A DNA stretch of 64,000 nt from Rhabdothermincola_A sp041688815. GTDB lineage: Bacteria > Actinomycetota > Acidimicrobiia > Acidimicrobiales > Acidimicrobilacustridaceae. The position numbers and the translations under genes were made by a program. Under the pieces are notes generated by a model. The model saw only the letters and a program-made list of their open reading frames with translations. It had not been told where the DNA came from and did no database searches. This document shows, piece by piece, positions 39,483-47,941 of the stretch (positions are counted from its first letter, which is position 1; each line of letters begins with the position of its first letter). The stretch is from positions 1 to 64,000 of the forward strand of contig JBDNHK010000027.1 in NCBI GenBank assembly GCA_041688815.1, given 5' to 3'.

Positions 39483-40154
39483 TCAGTGGGGGTTGACCAA
39501 CTCGCGGACGCCGTTGACGCCGGCGATCACGACGCGCTCGACCATCGTTCCGGGGAAGATCCCGTGCTCGACCAGCCCGGGTACCGCCGAGAGGTCAGCG
39601 GCCAGGGCCACCGGGTCGGTGATGGTGCCGAAGCGGGCGTCCATGATCAGGTTCCCGTTGTCGCTGCGCCGGTCGCGGGTCGCCACGTCCGGCGCGCCGA
39701 GCGCCCGAACGAAGGCGGCCACGACCCCTGGGGCGAAGTCGAGGACTTCCAGCGGGGTGCCGAAGGGGCCGAGGTGGTCGACCAGCTTCGACTCGTCGAC
39801 CACCACGACGAATCGGTCGGCCATGGCGGCCACGATCTTCTCTCGGGTGTGGGCGGCACCCCCTCCCTTGGTCAGGTTGAAGGAGGGGTCGACCTCGTCG
39901 GCGCCGTCGATGGCGATGTCGAGGTGCCCGATCTCGTCGGGTGACACCACTCGGAGGCCGAGCGACGTGGCCAGTTCGTGGGTCTGCACCGACGTGGCGG
40001 TGCAGACCACGTCGAGGGCCCGCTGGCCGAGTTCGACGATCGTCCAGTGCACCGTCGATCCGGAGCCGAGGCCCACGCGCATCCCGGCGGTCACCTGGCC
40101 GGCGGCGTGTCGTCCCGCCGCTTCCTTGGCCCGCTGCTGGCGGTCGTCGCTCAC
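39483..40154 (-). CDS. rpiA: Ribose-5-phosphate isomerase A
   Basis: 223 residues from a GTG. It interconverts ribulose-5-phosphate and ribose-5-phosphate. Visible marks: 'VGLGSGSTVHWTIVELG' (phosphate loop), 'DIAIDGADEVDPSFNLTKGGGAAHTREKIVA' with the catalytic acid and Lys, 'VVVVDESKLVDHLG', and 'GNLIMDARFG' near the end. The start overlaps the stop of the GH1-like gene by 4 nt (GTGA), so it is probably translated by coupling. It supplies PRPP for the purine genes. Confidence 0.94.
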   Translation of the reverse strand: MSDDRQQRAKEAAGRHAAGQVTAGMRVGLGSGSTVHWTIVELGQRALDVVCTATSVQTHELATSLGLRVVSPDEIGHLDIAIDGADEVDPSFNLTKGGGAAHTREKIVAAMADRFVVVVDESKLVDHLGPFGTPLEVLDFAPGVVAAFVRALGAPDVATRDRRSDNGNLIMDARFGTITDPVALAADLSAVPGLVEHGIFPGTMVERVVIAGVNGVRELVNPH

Positions 40155-41371
40155 GTTCTCAGCCTCGCGCGCTCGGTCGCGGCGGCGAGCACCGCTGCGC
40201 TCGGTCGGGGGTGGCGGGCCCGGTCGATGATTCCGTCGGGGACGTCGAGCCCGGTCTCGGGTGTCCAGCCGTCGATGCCGCTCTCCCAGAACGCCAGGTC
40301 GATCGGCACGCCGTCGCCGACGGCGCGATCGACCTCCATGGCCGAGGCCCCGATGACGTCGGCGCGCCAGTCGTCCTCGTCGGCGGTCACGCCGGTGCCG
40401 AGCAAGGCCAGGCGCCGACCCGGCAGTTCGTCGGCGAGCCGTCGGATCACCACCCCCAGCTCCTCGGGCCAGGGGGCGCGACCGTCGGCCGCGACGGGGG
40501 CATCGGCGGGGTAGGGGCCCGTCGATCCGTCGGCGTAGACCGTCACCCCGCCGCGGTAGGTGAAGCCGACGACGTCGTAGGCCCCGGCCAGTCCGTCGAT
40601 CTCGACCTCGCCCCGACCGGGTACGGAGAGCACGCCGTCGGCCAGCGCCTGCACCCCCACGCCCCATCGCAGCCGGTCGAGCACTCGCGCCCGTCGCTGG
40701 GCCTCCCCGCGTTCGTCGGGCTCCCGGGAGGTCACCCCGGCGTTCACCGGGGCCACGTCCAGGCACGCCGCCACCGGGGGTTCCCCACTCGCCAGCAACC
40801 GCCATGCGGCCAGCCCGGCGAGGTGCAGCTCGCGGAAGGTGCCGGTGAACGTCTCGGGGTCGGTGCGGCCCGGCGGCCGGGTTCCCCAGAGGTGGCCTTC
40901 GGCGGCCCGGGTGAACGGGTCGAGCACCGGCACCCATCCGGCCACGAGGTCACCGAAGGCCTCGGCCACCCGGTCGACGTGCCTCGGCCAGGTGACACCG
41001 AGGCCCTTGTCGTCGGCGAAGCCGCGTTGATCCTCGCTGAACCACCCGGGCAGGGGTCCCTCGTGCAGCACCGCCCACACCTCGACCCCCGCCGCCCGCG
41101 CCGCCCGCAGGATCTCGGTGACGACGTCGGCGGCATCACGGTCCCACTTCCCGGGGAACGGTTCGAGGCGGGCCCAGTCGAGGCCCCATCGCAACGACGT
41201 GAGGCCGTGGTCGGCCAGGAGTTGCAGATCGGTGGCGAAGTCCACCCCGAAGCCACTGCCGTCCCCGGAGCGGGGCAACCTTCCGTCGTCGACCCAGGGG
41301 GCCCAGTCGCTGCGCGACGCCACCCCCAGCGATCCGGCGGAAGTCATGGCTGTGCCCCATGACAGGGCCAT
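40151..41371 (-). CDS. GH1-like protein with both catalytic Glu lost (probable pseudoenzyme)
   Basis: 406 residues. The family-1 glycosidase frame is clear: 'LSWGTAMTSAG' (usual FxWGxATSAyQ), 'RWGLDWARLEPFPGKWDRDAADV', 'WVPVLDPFTRAAEGHLWGTRPPG' and 'VDRAVGDGVPIDLAFWESGIDGW'. The acid/base motif NEP is replaced by LDP, and the nucleophile motif (I/V)TENG by LLGTG ('RLALLGTGVTADEDD'). With both Glu gone normal glycoside hydrolysis is not expected. The frame is intact and rpiA starts inside its stop, so the gene is kept. The ATG at 41371 is chosen because it keeps the conserved WGTA start. Role unknown; sugar binding is a guess. Confidence 0.75.
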   Translation of the reverse strand: MALSWGTAMTSAGSLGVASRSDWAPWVDDGRLPRSGDGSGFGVDFATDLQLLADHGLTSLRWGLDWARLEPFPGKWDRDAADVVTEILRAARAAGVEVWAVLHEGPLPGWFSEDQRGFADDKGLGVTWPRHVDRVAEAFGDLVAGWVPVLDPFTRAAEGHLWGTRPPGRTDPETFTGTFRELHLAGLAAWRLLASGEPPVAACLDVAPVNAGVTSREPDERGEAQRRARVLDRLRWGVGVQALADGVLSVPGRGEVEIDGLAGAYDVVGFTYRGGVTVYADGSTGPYPADAPVAADGRAPWPEELGVVIRRLADELPGRRLALLGTGVTADEDDWRADVIGASAMEVDRAVGDGVPIDLAFWESGIDGWTPETGLDVPDGIIDRARHPRPSAAVLAAATERARLRT

Positions 41372-41441
41372 CAGAACGTGGGTCGTGGCAGGGGGGTGGG
41401 AGTCGTCGGTGCTGGGAGGCTCATGTCGGCAGTATTCCCGG

Positions 41442-41447
41442 TACCGT
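41442..41447 (+). promoter_or_regulatory. -10 box (TACCGT) of leaderless VWA gene
   Basis: TACCGT, 6 nt (GCCCCT), then the ATG at 41454. Confidence 0.6.
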
Positions 41448-41453
41448 GCCCCT

Positions 41454-43469
41454 ATGGGTAAGGGAAACCGGGTTCGCTACTCACGCTGGGACGGCACGCA
41501 GGTCGGCTTCGACCTCGACGCCACCAGCATCTTCGAGGAGATCACCGACGATCTGCTCTACCACGGCGATCTGAACGCGGCGCTGCGTCGGGCCATGCAG
41601 TCGGGGTTCAAGGACCGCAACGGTGAGCAGATGAAGGGCCTTCGCGAGATGCTCGAGGAGCTGCGGCGAAAGCGCCGTGAGTCGCTCGAACAGCACGACC
41701 TCGGCGGGGTGTACGACGAGATCGCCCGCGACCTGCGTGAGGTGGTCGAGACCGAACGCCAGGCCATCGATCAGATGGCCCAGGAAGCCCGCGACTCCGG
41801 TGACGCCCGGCGTGAGGAGCTCACCGAGCAGGTGGCGGCCGAGCGCCACGCCTCTCTCGACCTGTTGTCGCCCGACCTGGCCGGCATGGTGCGCGATCTG
41901 CAGAGCCACGACTTCACCTCCTCGGAGGCGCGCGAGAAGTTCGAGGAGCTGGTCGAGAAGTTGCGTGAGCAACTGATGCAGCAGTATGTCGACCAGATGG
42001 CGGGGGCGGTCGAGAACATGAGCCCCGAGGACATGGCCCGGATGAAGGACATGTTCGCAGCGCTGAACCAGATGCTCGAGCAACGGGAGCGAGGGGAGGA
42101 GCCCGACTTCGACGGGTTCATGGAGCGCTTCGGCGATTTCTTCCCCGAGAACCCGCGCAACCTCGACGAGTTGCTCGAGATCATGGCGCAGCGCATGGCT
42201 GCCGCCCAGGCAATGCTCAACTCGATGACCCCGGAGCAGCGGGCCCAGCTCCAGGCGCTCTCGGATCAGCTGCTCGAGGACATGGACCTGCGCTGGCAGA
42301 TCGATCAGCTCGGTCAGAACCTCCAGGGCATGTTTCCCGATCTGGGCTGGAATCGCCGCTACGAGTTCTCCGGCGATCAGCCGCTCGACATGTCGTCGGC
42401 CTCGCAGATGATGCAGGAGCTGGCCGACATCGATCAGCTCGAGAACCTGCTCCGTGGTGCCACCTCGCCCGGGGCGCTGGCCGAGGTCGATCTCGATCGG
42501 GCCCGTGAGTTGCTCGGCGACGACGCCGCCCGCAGCCTCGAGCAGATGGCGCAACTGGCCAAGCAACTCGAGGAGGCGGGGCTCATCGAGAACAAGGAGG
42601 GCAAGCTCGAGCTCACCCCCCGCGGCATCCGGCGCATCGGCCAGAACGCCCTCGACGACCTGTTTGCCAAACTGGCGACCGACAAGATCGGCCAGCACCA
42701 GATCACCCGAATCGGCATCGGACACGAGCGCGACTTCTCGACCAAGCCCTACGAGTTCGGTGACGCCTTCAACCTCGACATCGGGGCCACGGTCCGCAAC
42801 GCCATCCGTCGGGGTGGCACCGGCACCCCGGTGCAGCTCACCCCCGACGACTTCGAGGTCGAGCGCACGGAACACCTGGTGCGGTCGAGCACCGTGCTCA
42901 TGCTCGACCTGTCGCTCTCGATGCCGATGCGCGACAACTTTCTGCCGGCCAAGAAGGTGGCGATGGCCTTGCACTCGCTTATCACCTCGCAGTACCCCCG
43001 TGATTACATGGGCATCGTGGGGTTCAGCGAGGTCGCTCGCGAGCTCAAGGCCGAACAGCTCCCCGAGGTCTCGTGGGACTTCGTGTACGGCACCAACATG
43101 CAGCACGCCTTCCAGATCAGCCGGCGCCTGCTGTCCCGCCAGAGTGGCACGAAGCAGATCATCATGATCACCGACGGTGAGCCCACCGCCCACATCACCC
43201 CGCCGGGCGACGTCTACTTCAACTACCCCCCGGTGCAGGAGACGGTCGACGCCACCCTGCGCGAGGTGGTGCGATGCACGAAGGACAACATCCGCATCAA
43301 CACCTTCATGCTCGACCCCACCCCGCACCTTCGTGGGTTCATCGCCAAGCTCACCGAGCTCAACAAGGGCCGGGCGTTCTTCACGACTCCCGAGACGCTC
43401 GGCGACTACGTGTTGGTCGACTTCATCGAGCAGAAGCGCCAGTTGCTGCGCGGTCGACGCGCCAGCTGA
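41454..43469 (+). CDS. VWA-domain protein, partner of the MoxR/ChlI-like ATPase
   Basis: 671 residues. The first ~460 residues are mostly charged helices with probable coiled coils ('EMLEELRRKRRESLEQHD', 'EKFEELVEKLREQLMQQY', 'MEQMAQLAKQLEEAGLI'-like stretches). The C-terminal ~200 residues are a von Willebrand A domain with the MIDAS 'MLDLSLSMP' (Asp485, Ser487, Ser489) and 'IIMITDGEPTAH'. The size matches Rv0959 of M. tuberculosis (672 aa, from memory), which sits next to its ATPase Rv0958. Here the partner genes are split by rpiA and the GH1-like gene on the opposite strand. Probable role: adaptor for the AAA+ ring. Confidence 0.85.
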   Translation: MGKGNRVRYSRWDGTQVGFDLDATSIFEEITDDLLYHGDLNAALRRAMQSGFKDRNGEQMKGLREMLEELRRKRRESLEQHDLGGVYDEIARDLREVVETERQAIDQMAQEARDSGDARREELTEQVAAERHASLDLLSPDLAGMVRDLQSHDFTSSEAREKFEELVEKLREQLMQQYVDQMAGAVENMSPEDMARMKDMFAALNQMLEQRERGEEPDFDGFMERFGDFFPENPRNLDELLEIMAQRMAAAQAMLNSMTPEQRAQLQALSDQLLEDMDLRWQIDQLGQNLQGMFPDLGWNRRYEFSGDQPLDMSSASQMMQELADIDQLENLLRGATSPGALAEVDLDRARELLGDDAARSLEQMAQLAKQLEEAGLIENKEGKLELTPRGIRRIGQNALDDLFAKLATDKIGQHQITRIGIGHERDFSTKPYEFGDAFNLDIGATVRNAIRRGGTGTPVQLTPDDFEVERTEHLVRSSTVLMLDLSLSMPMRDNFLPAKKVAMALHSLITSQYPRDYMGIVGFSEVARELKAEQLPEVSWDFVYGTNMQHAFQISRRLLSRQSGTKQIIMITDGEPTAHITPPGDVYFNYPPVQETVDATLREVVRCTKDNIRINTFMLDPTPHLRGFIAKLTELNKGRAFFTTPETLGDYVLVDFIEQKRQLLRGRRAS

Positions 43470-43522
43470 AAGCGTTTCCCGCCCCGATCGGGTCATCCGG
43501 CGCCGGCGCGCCGAAGTTTCTC

Positions 43523-43551
43523 TTGCATCCGGGCGCGTTAGCGGTCATGAT
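43523..43551 (+). promoter_or_regulatory. Candidate whiB promoter (TTGCAT-17-CATGAT)
   Basis: TTGCAT (43523-43528) and CATGAT (43546-43551) are 17 nt apart. The start of transcription would fall near the palindrome TGTAATTACA (43560-43569), leaving a leader of about 100 nt before whiB. Confidence 0.5.
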
Positions 43552-43656
43552 CACACCGTTGTAATTACACCTGTGGTAGGAGGGCGTCGCTGGTAAGCGA
43601 GCGTGCGGCCGCAGGACCGAATTCGTCGGGTGTGAAGCCCTACGTCAGGAGAACAC

Positions 43657-43947
43657 ATGCACGAGCCGGGTGTCGTCGAGGTCACCGAAGAGAAGAGTTG
43701 GCAGGACACGGCCAACTGCTTGGGGGTCGATCCCGATCTCTTCTTCCCCGAGCGGGGAGCCTCCACCCGTGAGGCCAAAGAGGTCTGCCGGGGTTGCGTC
43801 GTGCAGTCCGACTGCCTCGAGTACGCCCTGGCCAACGGTGAGAAGTTCGGCATCTGGGGGGGCATGAGCGAGCGGGAGCGTCGACGCATCCGCCGCCAGC
43901 GGGCGTTGACCCGCGCCGCGGCCGCCAGCGCCGCCGCGTCGGCCTGA
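43657..43947 (+). CDS. WhiB family iron-sulfur transcriptional regulator (first)
   Basis: 96 residues. The four cluster ligands are Cys21, Cys44, Cys47 and Cys53 ('CRGCVVQSDC'). The turn 'GIWGGMSERERR' (65-76) and the basic tail 'RRIRRQRALTR' are the DNA-binding end. WhiB proteins bind a [4Fe-4S] cluster, contact the primary sigma factor and respond to redox or NO. CAGGAGAAC upstream gives a clear ribosome site. The last 15 residues are Ala-rich. Which Wbl subgroup it belongs to cannot be settled by eye. Confidence 0.93.
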   Translation: MHEPGVVEVTEEKSWQDTANCLGVDPDLFFPERGASTREAKEVCRGCVVQSDCLEYALANGEKFGIWGGMSERERRRIRRQRALTRAAAASAAASA

Positions 43948-43988
43948 GCCGTTTCGGCGCCCACGCCGGGTCCGGACCGGGCTCGGCG

Positions 43989-44795
43989 TCAGCCGCCTCG
44001 CGATTGCGATGACCGATCGAGCAGCCGCTGCTCGATGGTGACCGAGGGCGAGAGGCCGAGTTGGGTCCAGCGTGGCTCAGCAGTGGCGTCGAGAACCGCT
44101 CGCGGGATCAGGCCCACCAGCTCGGCGTGGTCGATGGGCGCGTGGGCCTCGACCGCATCCCAGGCGGTGGCGGGCCCCACGTTCAGGGGGTCGATCAGGT
44201 TCATGGACACCTGCACGGCCTCACCGACGGCGAGACCGAGGGCTCGCACTCCCGGCCCGCGGACGGCTTGGGCGATCCGCCGGGCGAGCGCCAGATCGGG
44301 TTGGACCAGCCACAGGTTGTAGGCCACGAGCAAGGGCCGGGCGCCCACTGCCACCGCACCCGCGGTCGGGTGCGGTCGAGGTGGACCCGAGTCCGGGGCC
44401 AGGGTGGTGAACGCCTGACGACGTACGTCGGGGAGGGTGCGTTCGGACCCGTACAGGAAGCACGGCAGGGCCAGCTCCTCGGCCGCCCACTGGGCGAAGC
44501 GGTCACGGGCCGCCACTGCGTCGGCCGGGGACGAGCCGTCGAGGGCGACGAACGGCACCACGTCGACCACACCGAGGCGAGGGTGGGCGCCGATGTGGGT
44601 TTCGATGTCGAGGGTGTCTACGGCGGCGTGGGCCAGTTGTCGCGGGGCGTCCTCCCCGATGAGGGTGAACACCGAGCGGTTGTGGTGTTCACAGGTGTGC
44701 CGGTCGAGGTGGTGGGCGGCCGCCACCGACGAGTCGAGCGTGGCGAGGACGTCGGAGCGACGGCCTTCGCTGATGTTCACCACGCATTCGAGCAT
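43989..44795 (-). CDS. Glutamate formimidoyltransferase (formiminotransferase domain protein)
   Basis: 268 residues, covering only the formiminotransferase part of FTCD; the cyclodeaminase domain is absent. The start 'MLECVVNISEGRRSDV' and 'DIETHIGAHPRLGVVDVVPFVAL' are diagnostic, with the HPR-type block around the catalytic His. 'LLVAYNLWLVQPDLALARRIA' and 'VQVSMNLIDP' follow the family. It moves a formimino group from formiminoglutamate to THF in histidine degradation, feeding the folate pool used by folD and metF. No other hut gene is near. It lies 108 nt after a whiB on the same strand. Confidence 0.88.
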   Translation of the reverse strand: MLECVVNISEGRRSDVLATLDSSVAAAHHLDRHTCEHHNRSVFTLIGEDAPRQLAHAAVDTLDIETHIGAHPRLGVVDVVPFVALDGSSPADAVAARDRFAQWAAEELALPCFLYGSERTLPDVRRQAFTTLAPDSGPPRPHPTAGAVAVGARPLLVAYNLWLVQPDLALARRIAQAVRGPGVRALGLAVGEAVQVSMNLIDPLNVGPATAWDAVEAHAPIDHAELVGLIPRAVLDATAEPRWTQLGLSPSVTIEQRLLDRSSQSRGG

Positions 44796-44903
44796 GCCGA
44801 GATACTCCCCCGTCCCGTGGGATCGGGCCAGCCCGTTGTCGTCCGCCCACCGGACGCGCCACGAGCCACCCGTTGGGGCGGCTCGTCGACGGTCGGACGG
44901 TGG

Positions 44904-45158
44904 TCAGTGGGTGGCGGTGACCGCGATGGAGAAGCGGCGGGCTCGCAGGATGCGGCGGCGCTGACGTTCGGAGGTACCGCCCCAGACGCCGTGATCGATG
45001 CGTTGGGTGAGGGCATACTCGAGGCACATCGCGCTGACGGGGCACGTGGCGCAGATCTTCTTCGCCGCTTCCACGCCGACGCCGTCGCTCGGGAAGAACC
45101 TGGTCGGGAGTGCGTGGCGGCAGTTGCCCTGCGCCATCCACTCGGTGTCGGTGTCCAC
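44904..45158 (-). CDS. WhiB family iron-sulfur transcriptional regulator (second)
   Basis: 84 residues from a GTG with GGAGG 7 nt upstream. Ligands are Cys13, Cys36, Cys39 and Cys45 ('CATCPVSAMC'); the turn is 'GVWGGTSERQRRRILRARR' (57 on). It is distinct from the first WhiB 1.2 kb away: shorter N-terminus and a different ligand spacer. The two genes point away from each other on opposite strands with the formiminotransferase between them. Confidence 0.93.
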   Translation of the reverse strand: MDTDTEWMAQGNCRHALPTRFFPSDGVGVEAAKKICATCPVSAMCLEYALTQRIDHGVWGGTSERQRRRILRARRFSIAVTATH

Positions 45159-45245
45159 TGATTGCCTCCGGGTGCCGAACTCTCGAGCGATTCGCCGGTC
45201 CCGGTTGGCAGGCGGCGCCCTCGCTCGACGAGGGGCAGTGGGGGA

Positions 45246-45251
45246 AAGGTA
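45246..45251 (-). promoter_or_regulatory. Possible -10 box (TACCTT) of second whiB
   Basis: Reverse strand TACCTT, 87 nt before the GTG. The 248-bp gap around it is the only less GC-rich spot nearby; no good -35 is seen. Confidence 0.3.
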
Positions 45252-45406
45252 AGGAACGAGTGCGAAAACGGGCGTAAGGCCCCTGGTCCAGCCTGCTCTC
45301 GCTGGCGCGGACGTCCGTTCTGTCGTTGGTGGGGTCCGCCTGTAGGGTGCTGCGGTCCCGAGGACCGGTTCCTTGGCGCCTCGACATCTCCCGAAAGAGC
45401 ATCGCC

Positions 45407-45679
45407 ATGGCCATGACCGACACCCCCGATCCGAACCTCCCGCCGCGGGGGCGGGTTCGTGTGGTGTACCTCGGCCCGGTGGCCCCCCACTGGGAGGTCC
45501 TCGGCGAGTCCGAGGTTCGCGGCCTCATCGACGACTTCCGGGCCCGTGTCAATGCCCGCCTTCTTCTGCTTCCTCCTCACGATCCGCAGTTCCGCCGCAA
45601 TCGCGAGCGCGTGGTGCGTGACGCCGAACGAGAGCGGCTCACCCTCGTGTGGGACCTGGGTCTGCCCGAGGACGAGTAA
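45407..45679 (+). CDS. Small hypothetical protein
   Basis: 90 residues from an ATG at 45407 (a second ATG lies two codons on). 'GRVRVVYLGPVAPHWEVLGESEVRGLIDDFRARVNARLLLLPP' suggests a small alpha/beta protein, followed by a charged helix 'RNRERVVRDAERERLTLVW' and an acidic end. No motif is recognised. GAAAGAG upstream may be a ribosome site, and TAGGGT at 45342-45347 a promoter box, which would give a leader of about 55 nt. Confidence 0.5.
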   Translation: MAMTDTPDPNLPPRGRVRVVYLGPVAPHWEVLGESEVRGLIDDFRARVNARLLLLPPHDPQFRRNRERVVRDAERERLTLVWDLGLPEDE

Positions 45680-45735
45680 CGGGCTGAGCTGGGCCCGAGC
45701 TCTCGGCGGCGCTCCCTTTTCCTGCCGGTGAACGT

Positions 45736-45760
45736 CCTCGGCTCCCCGGCCGAGCCGAGG
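45736..45760. terminator. 7-bp hairpin before ppk
   Basis: CCTCGGC (45736-45742) pairs with GCCGAGG (45754-45760) around an 11-nt loop, between the small gene and the ppk promoter box. It could end the upstream transcript. No T tract. Confidence 0.3.
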
Positions 45761-45781
45761 GACGGGCCCGAACGTCAGCGG

Positions 45782-45787
45782 TAGGCT
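45782..45787 (+). promoter_or_regulatory. -10 box (TAGGCT) of leaderless ppk
   Basis: TAGGCT, 7 nt, then the ATG of ppk at 45795. Confidence 0.6.
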
Positions 45788-45794
45788 CGGCCCC

Positions 45795-47930
45795 ATGCAC
45801 GGCGAGACTCTCCCGATCGGTACCTCCCGCGAGGGGTCACTCGGGGTGGCTCGGCCGATCGAGGGCGCCGGCGTCGAGTTGATGGAGACGCCAGAGCGGT
45901 ACCTCAACCGGGAACTGTCGTGGCTCGACTTCAACGCGCGGGTGCTGGAGCTGGCCGACAACCCCGATGTGCCGTTGCTCGAACGGGCGAAGTTCCTCGC
46001 CATCTTCAGCCAGAACCTCGACGAGTTCTTTCAGGTTCGAGTGGCGGGGCTGAAGGATCAGGTCGCGGCGGCGGTGCCGAAGAAGACCGCCGATGGTCGC
46101 ACTGCGGCCGTGCAGCTGGAAGAGATTCGTTCCCGGCTCGACGATCTCAACGCCCAGGCCTACGGCATCTTCTCCGACCGCCTCGTCCCCGACCTCGCCG
46201 AGGCCGGCCTCGTCTACTCCTCTTACCAGGCCCTCGACGACGACGACCGCACCTACCTCGACGAGGTGTTCGCCGACCGCATCTTCCCGGTGCTCACGCC
46301 ACTGGCCGTCGACCCGGGTCATCCGTTCCCCTACATCTCCGACCTGTCGTTGAACCTGGCCGTCGTGGTGCTCGACCCCGTGAGCGGCGAGAAGCGTTTC
46401 GCCCGGGTGAAGGTGCCCAACCTCCTGCCCCGGTTCGTGGTCATGCCCGACGGCGAGCGGTTCGTTCCCCTCGAGCAGGTCATCGCCGCCCATTTCCAGG
46501 TGCTCTTCCCGGGTATGGAGTCCGGCGACCACTACGGGTTCCGGGTCACCCGCAACGCCGACCTGACGCTCGAGGAGGAGGAGGCCGACGACCTGCTCGA
46601 AGCGGTCGAGCTCGAGCTGCGCCGCCGCCGCTTCGGCCGAGCCGTGAGGCTCGAGGTCGAAGCGGCGATGTCGGCGGAGGTACTGGAGCTGCTGCAGCGC
46701 GAACTCGACCTCACCGACGACGACGTCTACCGCTGTGCGGGCCCGGTCGACCTCGGCGGCCTGTGGGCCCTCCGCGGCCTCGACCGGCCTGACCTCGAGG
46801 ACCCACCGTGGACCCCGATCACCCAGCCCCGCCTCCAACCCGTCGGCGAGGAGCCGGTCGACGTCTTCTCGGTGATCCGTGACGGTGATCTGCTGGTGCA
46901 CCATCCCTACGAGTCTTTTTCGACGTCGGTCGAGGAGTTCATCCGGCAGGCCTCGCGCGATCCGAAGGTTCTCGCCATCAAGCTCACGCTCTACCGCACC
47001 TCCAGCGACACGTCGATCATCACGTCGCTCGTCCGGGCGGCCGAAGCGGGCAAGCAGGTTGCGGCCCTCGTCGAGTTGAAGGCGCGGTTCGACGAGAAGA
47101 AGAACATCGGTTGGGCGCGTGAGCTCGAAAAGGCCGGCGTCCACGTGGTGTACGGCCTGATGGGGCTCAAGATCCACACGAAGACCACACTCGTCGTGCG
47201 CGACGAGGACGACGGCATGCGCCGCTACTGCCACGTGGGTACCGGCAACTACAACCCGAAGACGGCCGCCCTCTACGAGGACCTGGGCCTGCTCACCTGC
47301 GACCCCGCCATCGGTGCCGACCTCACCCAGCTGTTCAACCTGCTCACCGGTTTCGCCCGTGAGCCGCGTTTCGAGAAGCTGTTGGTCTCGCCCAGGACGG
47401 TTCGCCCGGGCATCACCGATCTCATCCGTAATGAGGCAGCCCGGGGCACCGCCGGGCGGATCGTGCTCAAGATGAACAGCCTGGTGGACCCCGGGATCAT
47501 CGACGAGCTCTACCTCGCCTCGCAGGCCGGCACCCCGGTCGACCTCCTCGTCCGGGGAATCTGCTGCCTGCGCCCGGGTGTCCCGGGACTGTCGGACCAC
47601 ATCCGGGTGCGTTCCATCGTGGGTCGCTATCTCGAGCACTCGCGTATCTTCCACTTCGCCCACGGTGGCCCCGACGGTGGTCCCGTCTATTTCATCGGCT
47701 CGGCCGATCTGATGCCGCGCAACCTCGATCGTCGGGTCGAAGCGCTCGTCCCCATCGAGGACCCGGCTCTGCAGGCTCGTCTGGCCGAGATCATCGACGT
47801 CGGCCTGGCCGACGACACGTTGGCTTGGACCCTCGAGTCCGACAGCACCTGGCGGCACCGTCGAGGTGAGTCCGGGATGGAGACCCATCGCGCGCTACAA
47901 GACCTCGCGCTCGAGCGTCGACGGTCCTGA
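45795..47930 (+). CDS. ppk1: Polyphosphate kinase 1
   Basis: 711 residues, the usual length. It makes polyphosphate from ATP reversibly. The start 'RYLNRELSWLDFNARVLELA' and 'FLAIFSQNLDEFFQVRVAGL' are the N-domain. The phospholipase-D-like C-domains show 'LAIKLTLYRTSSDT', 'VAALVELKARFDEKKNI' and 'MGLKIHTKTTLVV', where His461 is the likely phosphohistidine; 'HVGTGNYNPKTA' and 'IVGRYLEHSRIFHF' follow. First gene of a ppk-CYTH/CHAD-NUDIX operon that lies directly before the pst cluster. Confidence 0.96.
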   Translation: MHGETLPIGTSREGSLGVARPIEGAGVELMETPERYLNRELSWLDFNARVLELADNPDVPLLERAKFLAIFSQNLDEFFQVRVAGLKDQVAAAVPKKTADGRTAAVQLEEIRSRLDDLNAQAYGIFSDRLVPDLAEAGLVYSSYQALDDDDRTYLDEVFADRIFPVLTPLAVDPGHPFPYISDLSLNLAVVVLDPVSGEKRFARVKVPNLLPRFVVMPDGERFVPLEQVIAAHFQVLFPGMESGDHYGFRVTRNADLTLEEEEADDLLEAVELELRRRRFGRAVRLEVEAAMSAEVLELLQRELDLTDDDVYRCAGPVDLGGLWALRGLDRPDLEDPPWTPITQPRLQPVGEEPVDVFSVIRDGDLLVHHPYESFSTSVEEFIRQASRDPKVLAIKLTLYRTSSDTSIITSLVRAAEAGKQVAALVELKARFDEKKNIGWARELEKAGVHVVYGLMGLKIHTKTTLVVRDEDDGMRRYCHVGTGNYNPKTAALYEDLGLLTCDPAIGADLTQLFNLLTGFAREPRFEKLLVSPRTVRPGITDLIRNEAARGTAGRIVLKMNSLVDPGIIDELYLASQAGTPVDLLVRGICCLRPGVPGLSDHIRVRSIVGRYLEHSRIFHFAHGGPDGGPVYFIGSADLMPRNLDRRVEALVPIEDPALQARLAEIIDVGLADDTLAWTLESDSTWRHRRGESGMETHRALQDLALERRRS

Positions 47931-47941
47931 CGGCGCTGGGC

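Noticed and set aside
43969..43978. GGTCCGGACC palindrome between the first whiB and the formiminotransferase gene as a terminator.
   Set aside because: A 10-bp palindrome without loop or T tract is common in such GC-rich DNA.
45725..45740. GGTGAACG upstream of ppk, similar to one PHO half-site.
   Set aside because: A single half-site without 11-bp repeats is expected by chance; no array as before pstS.
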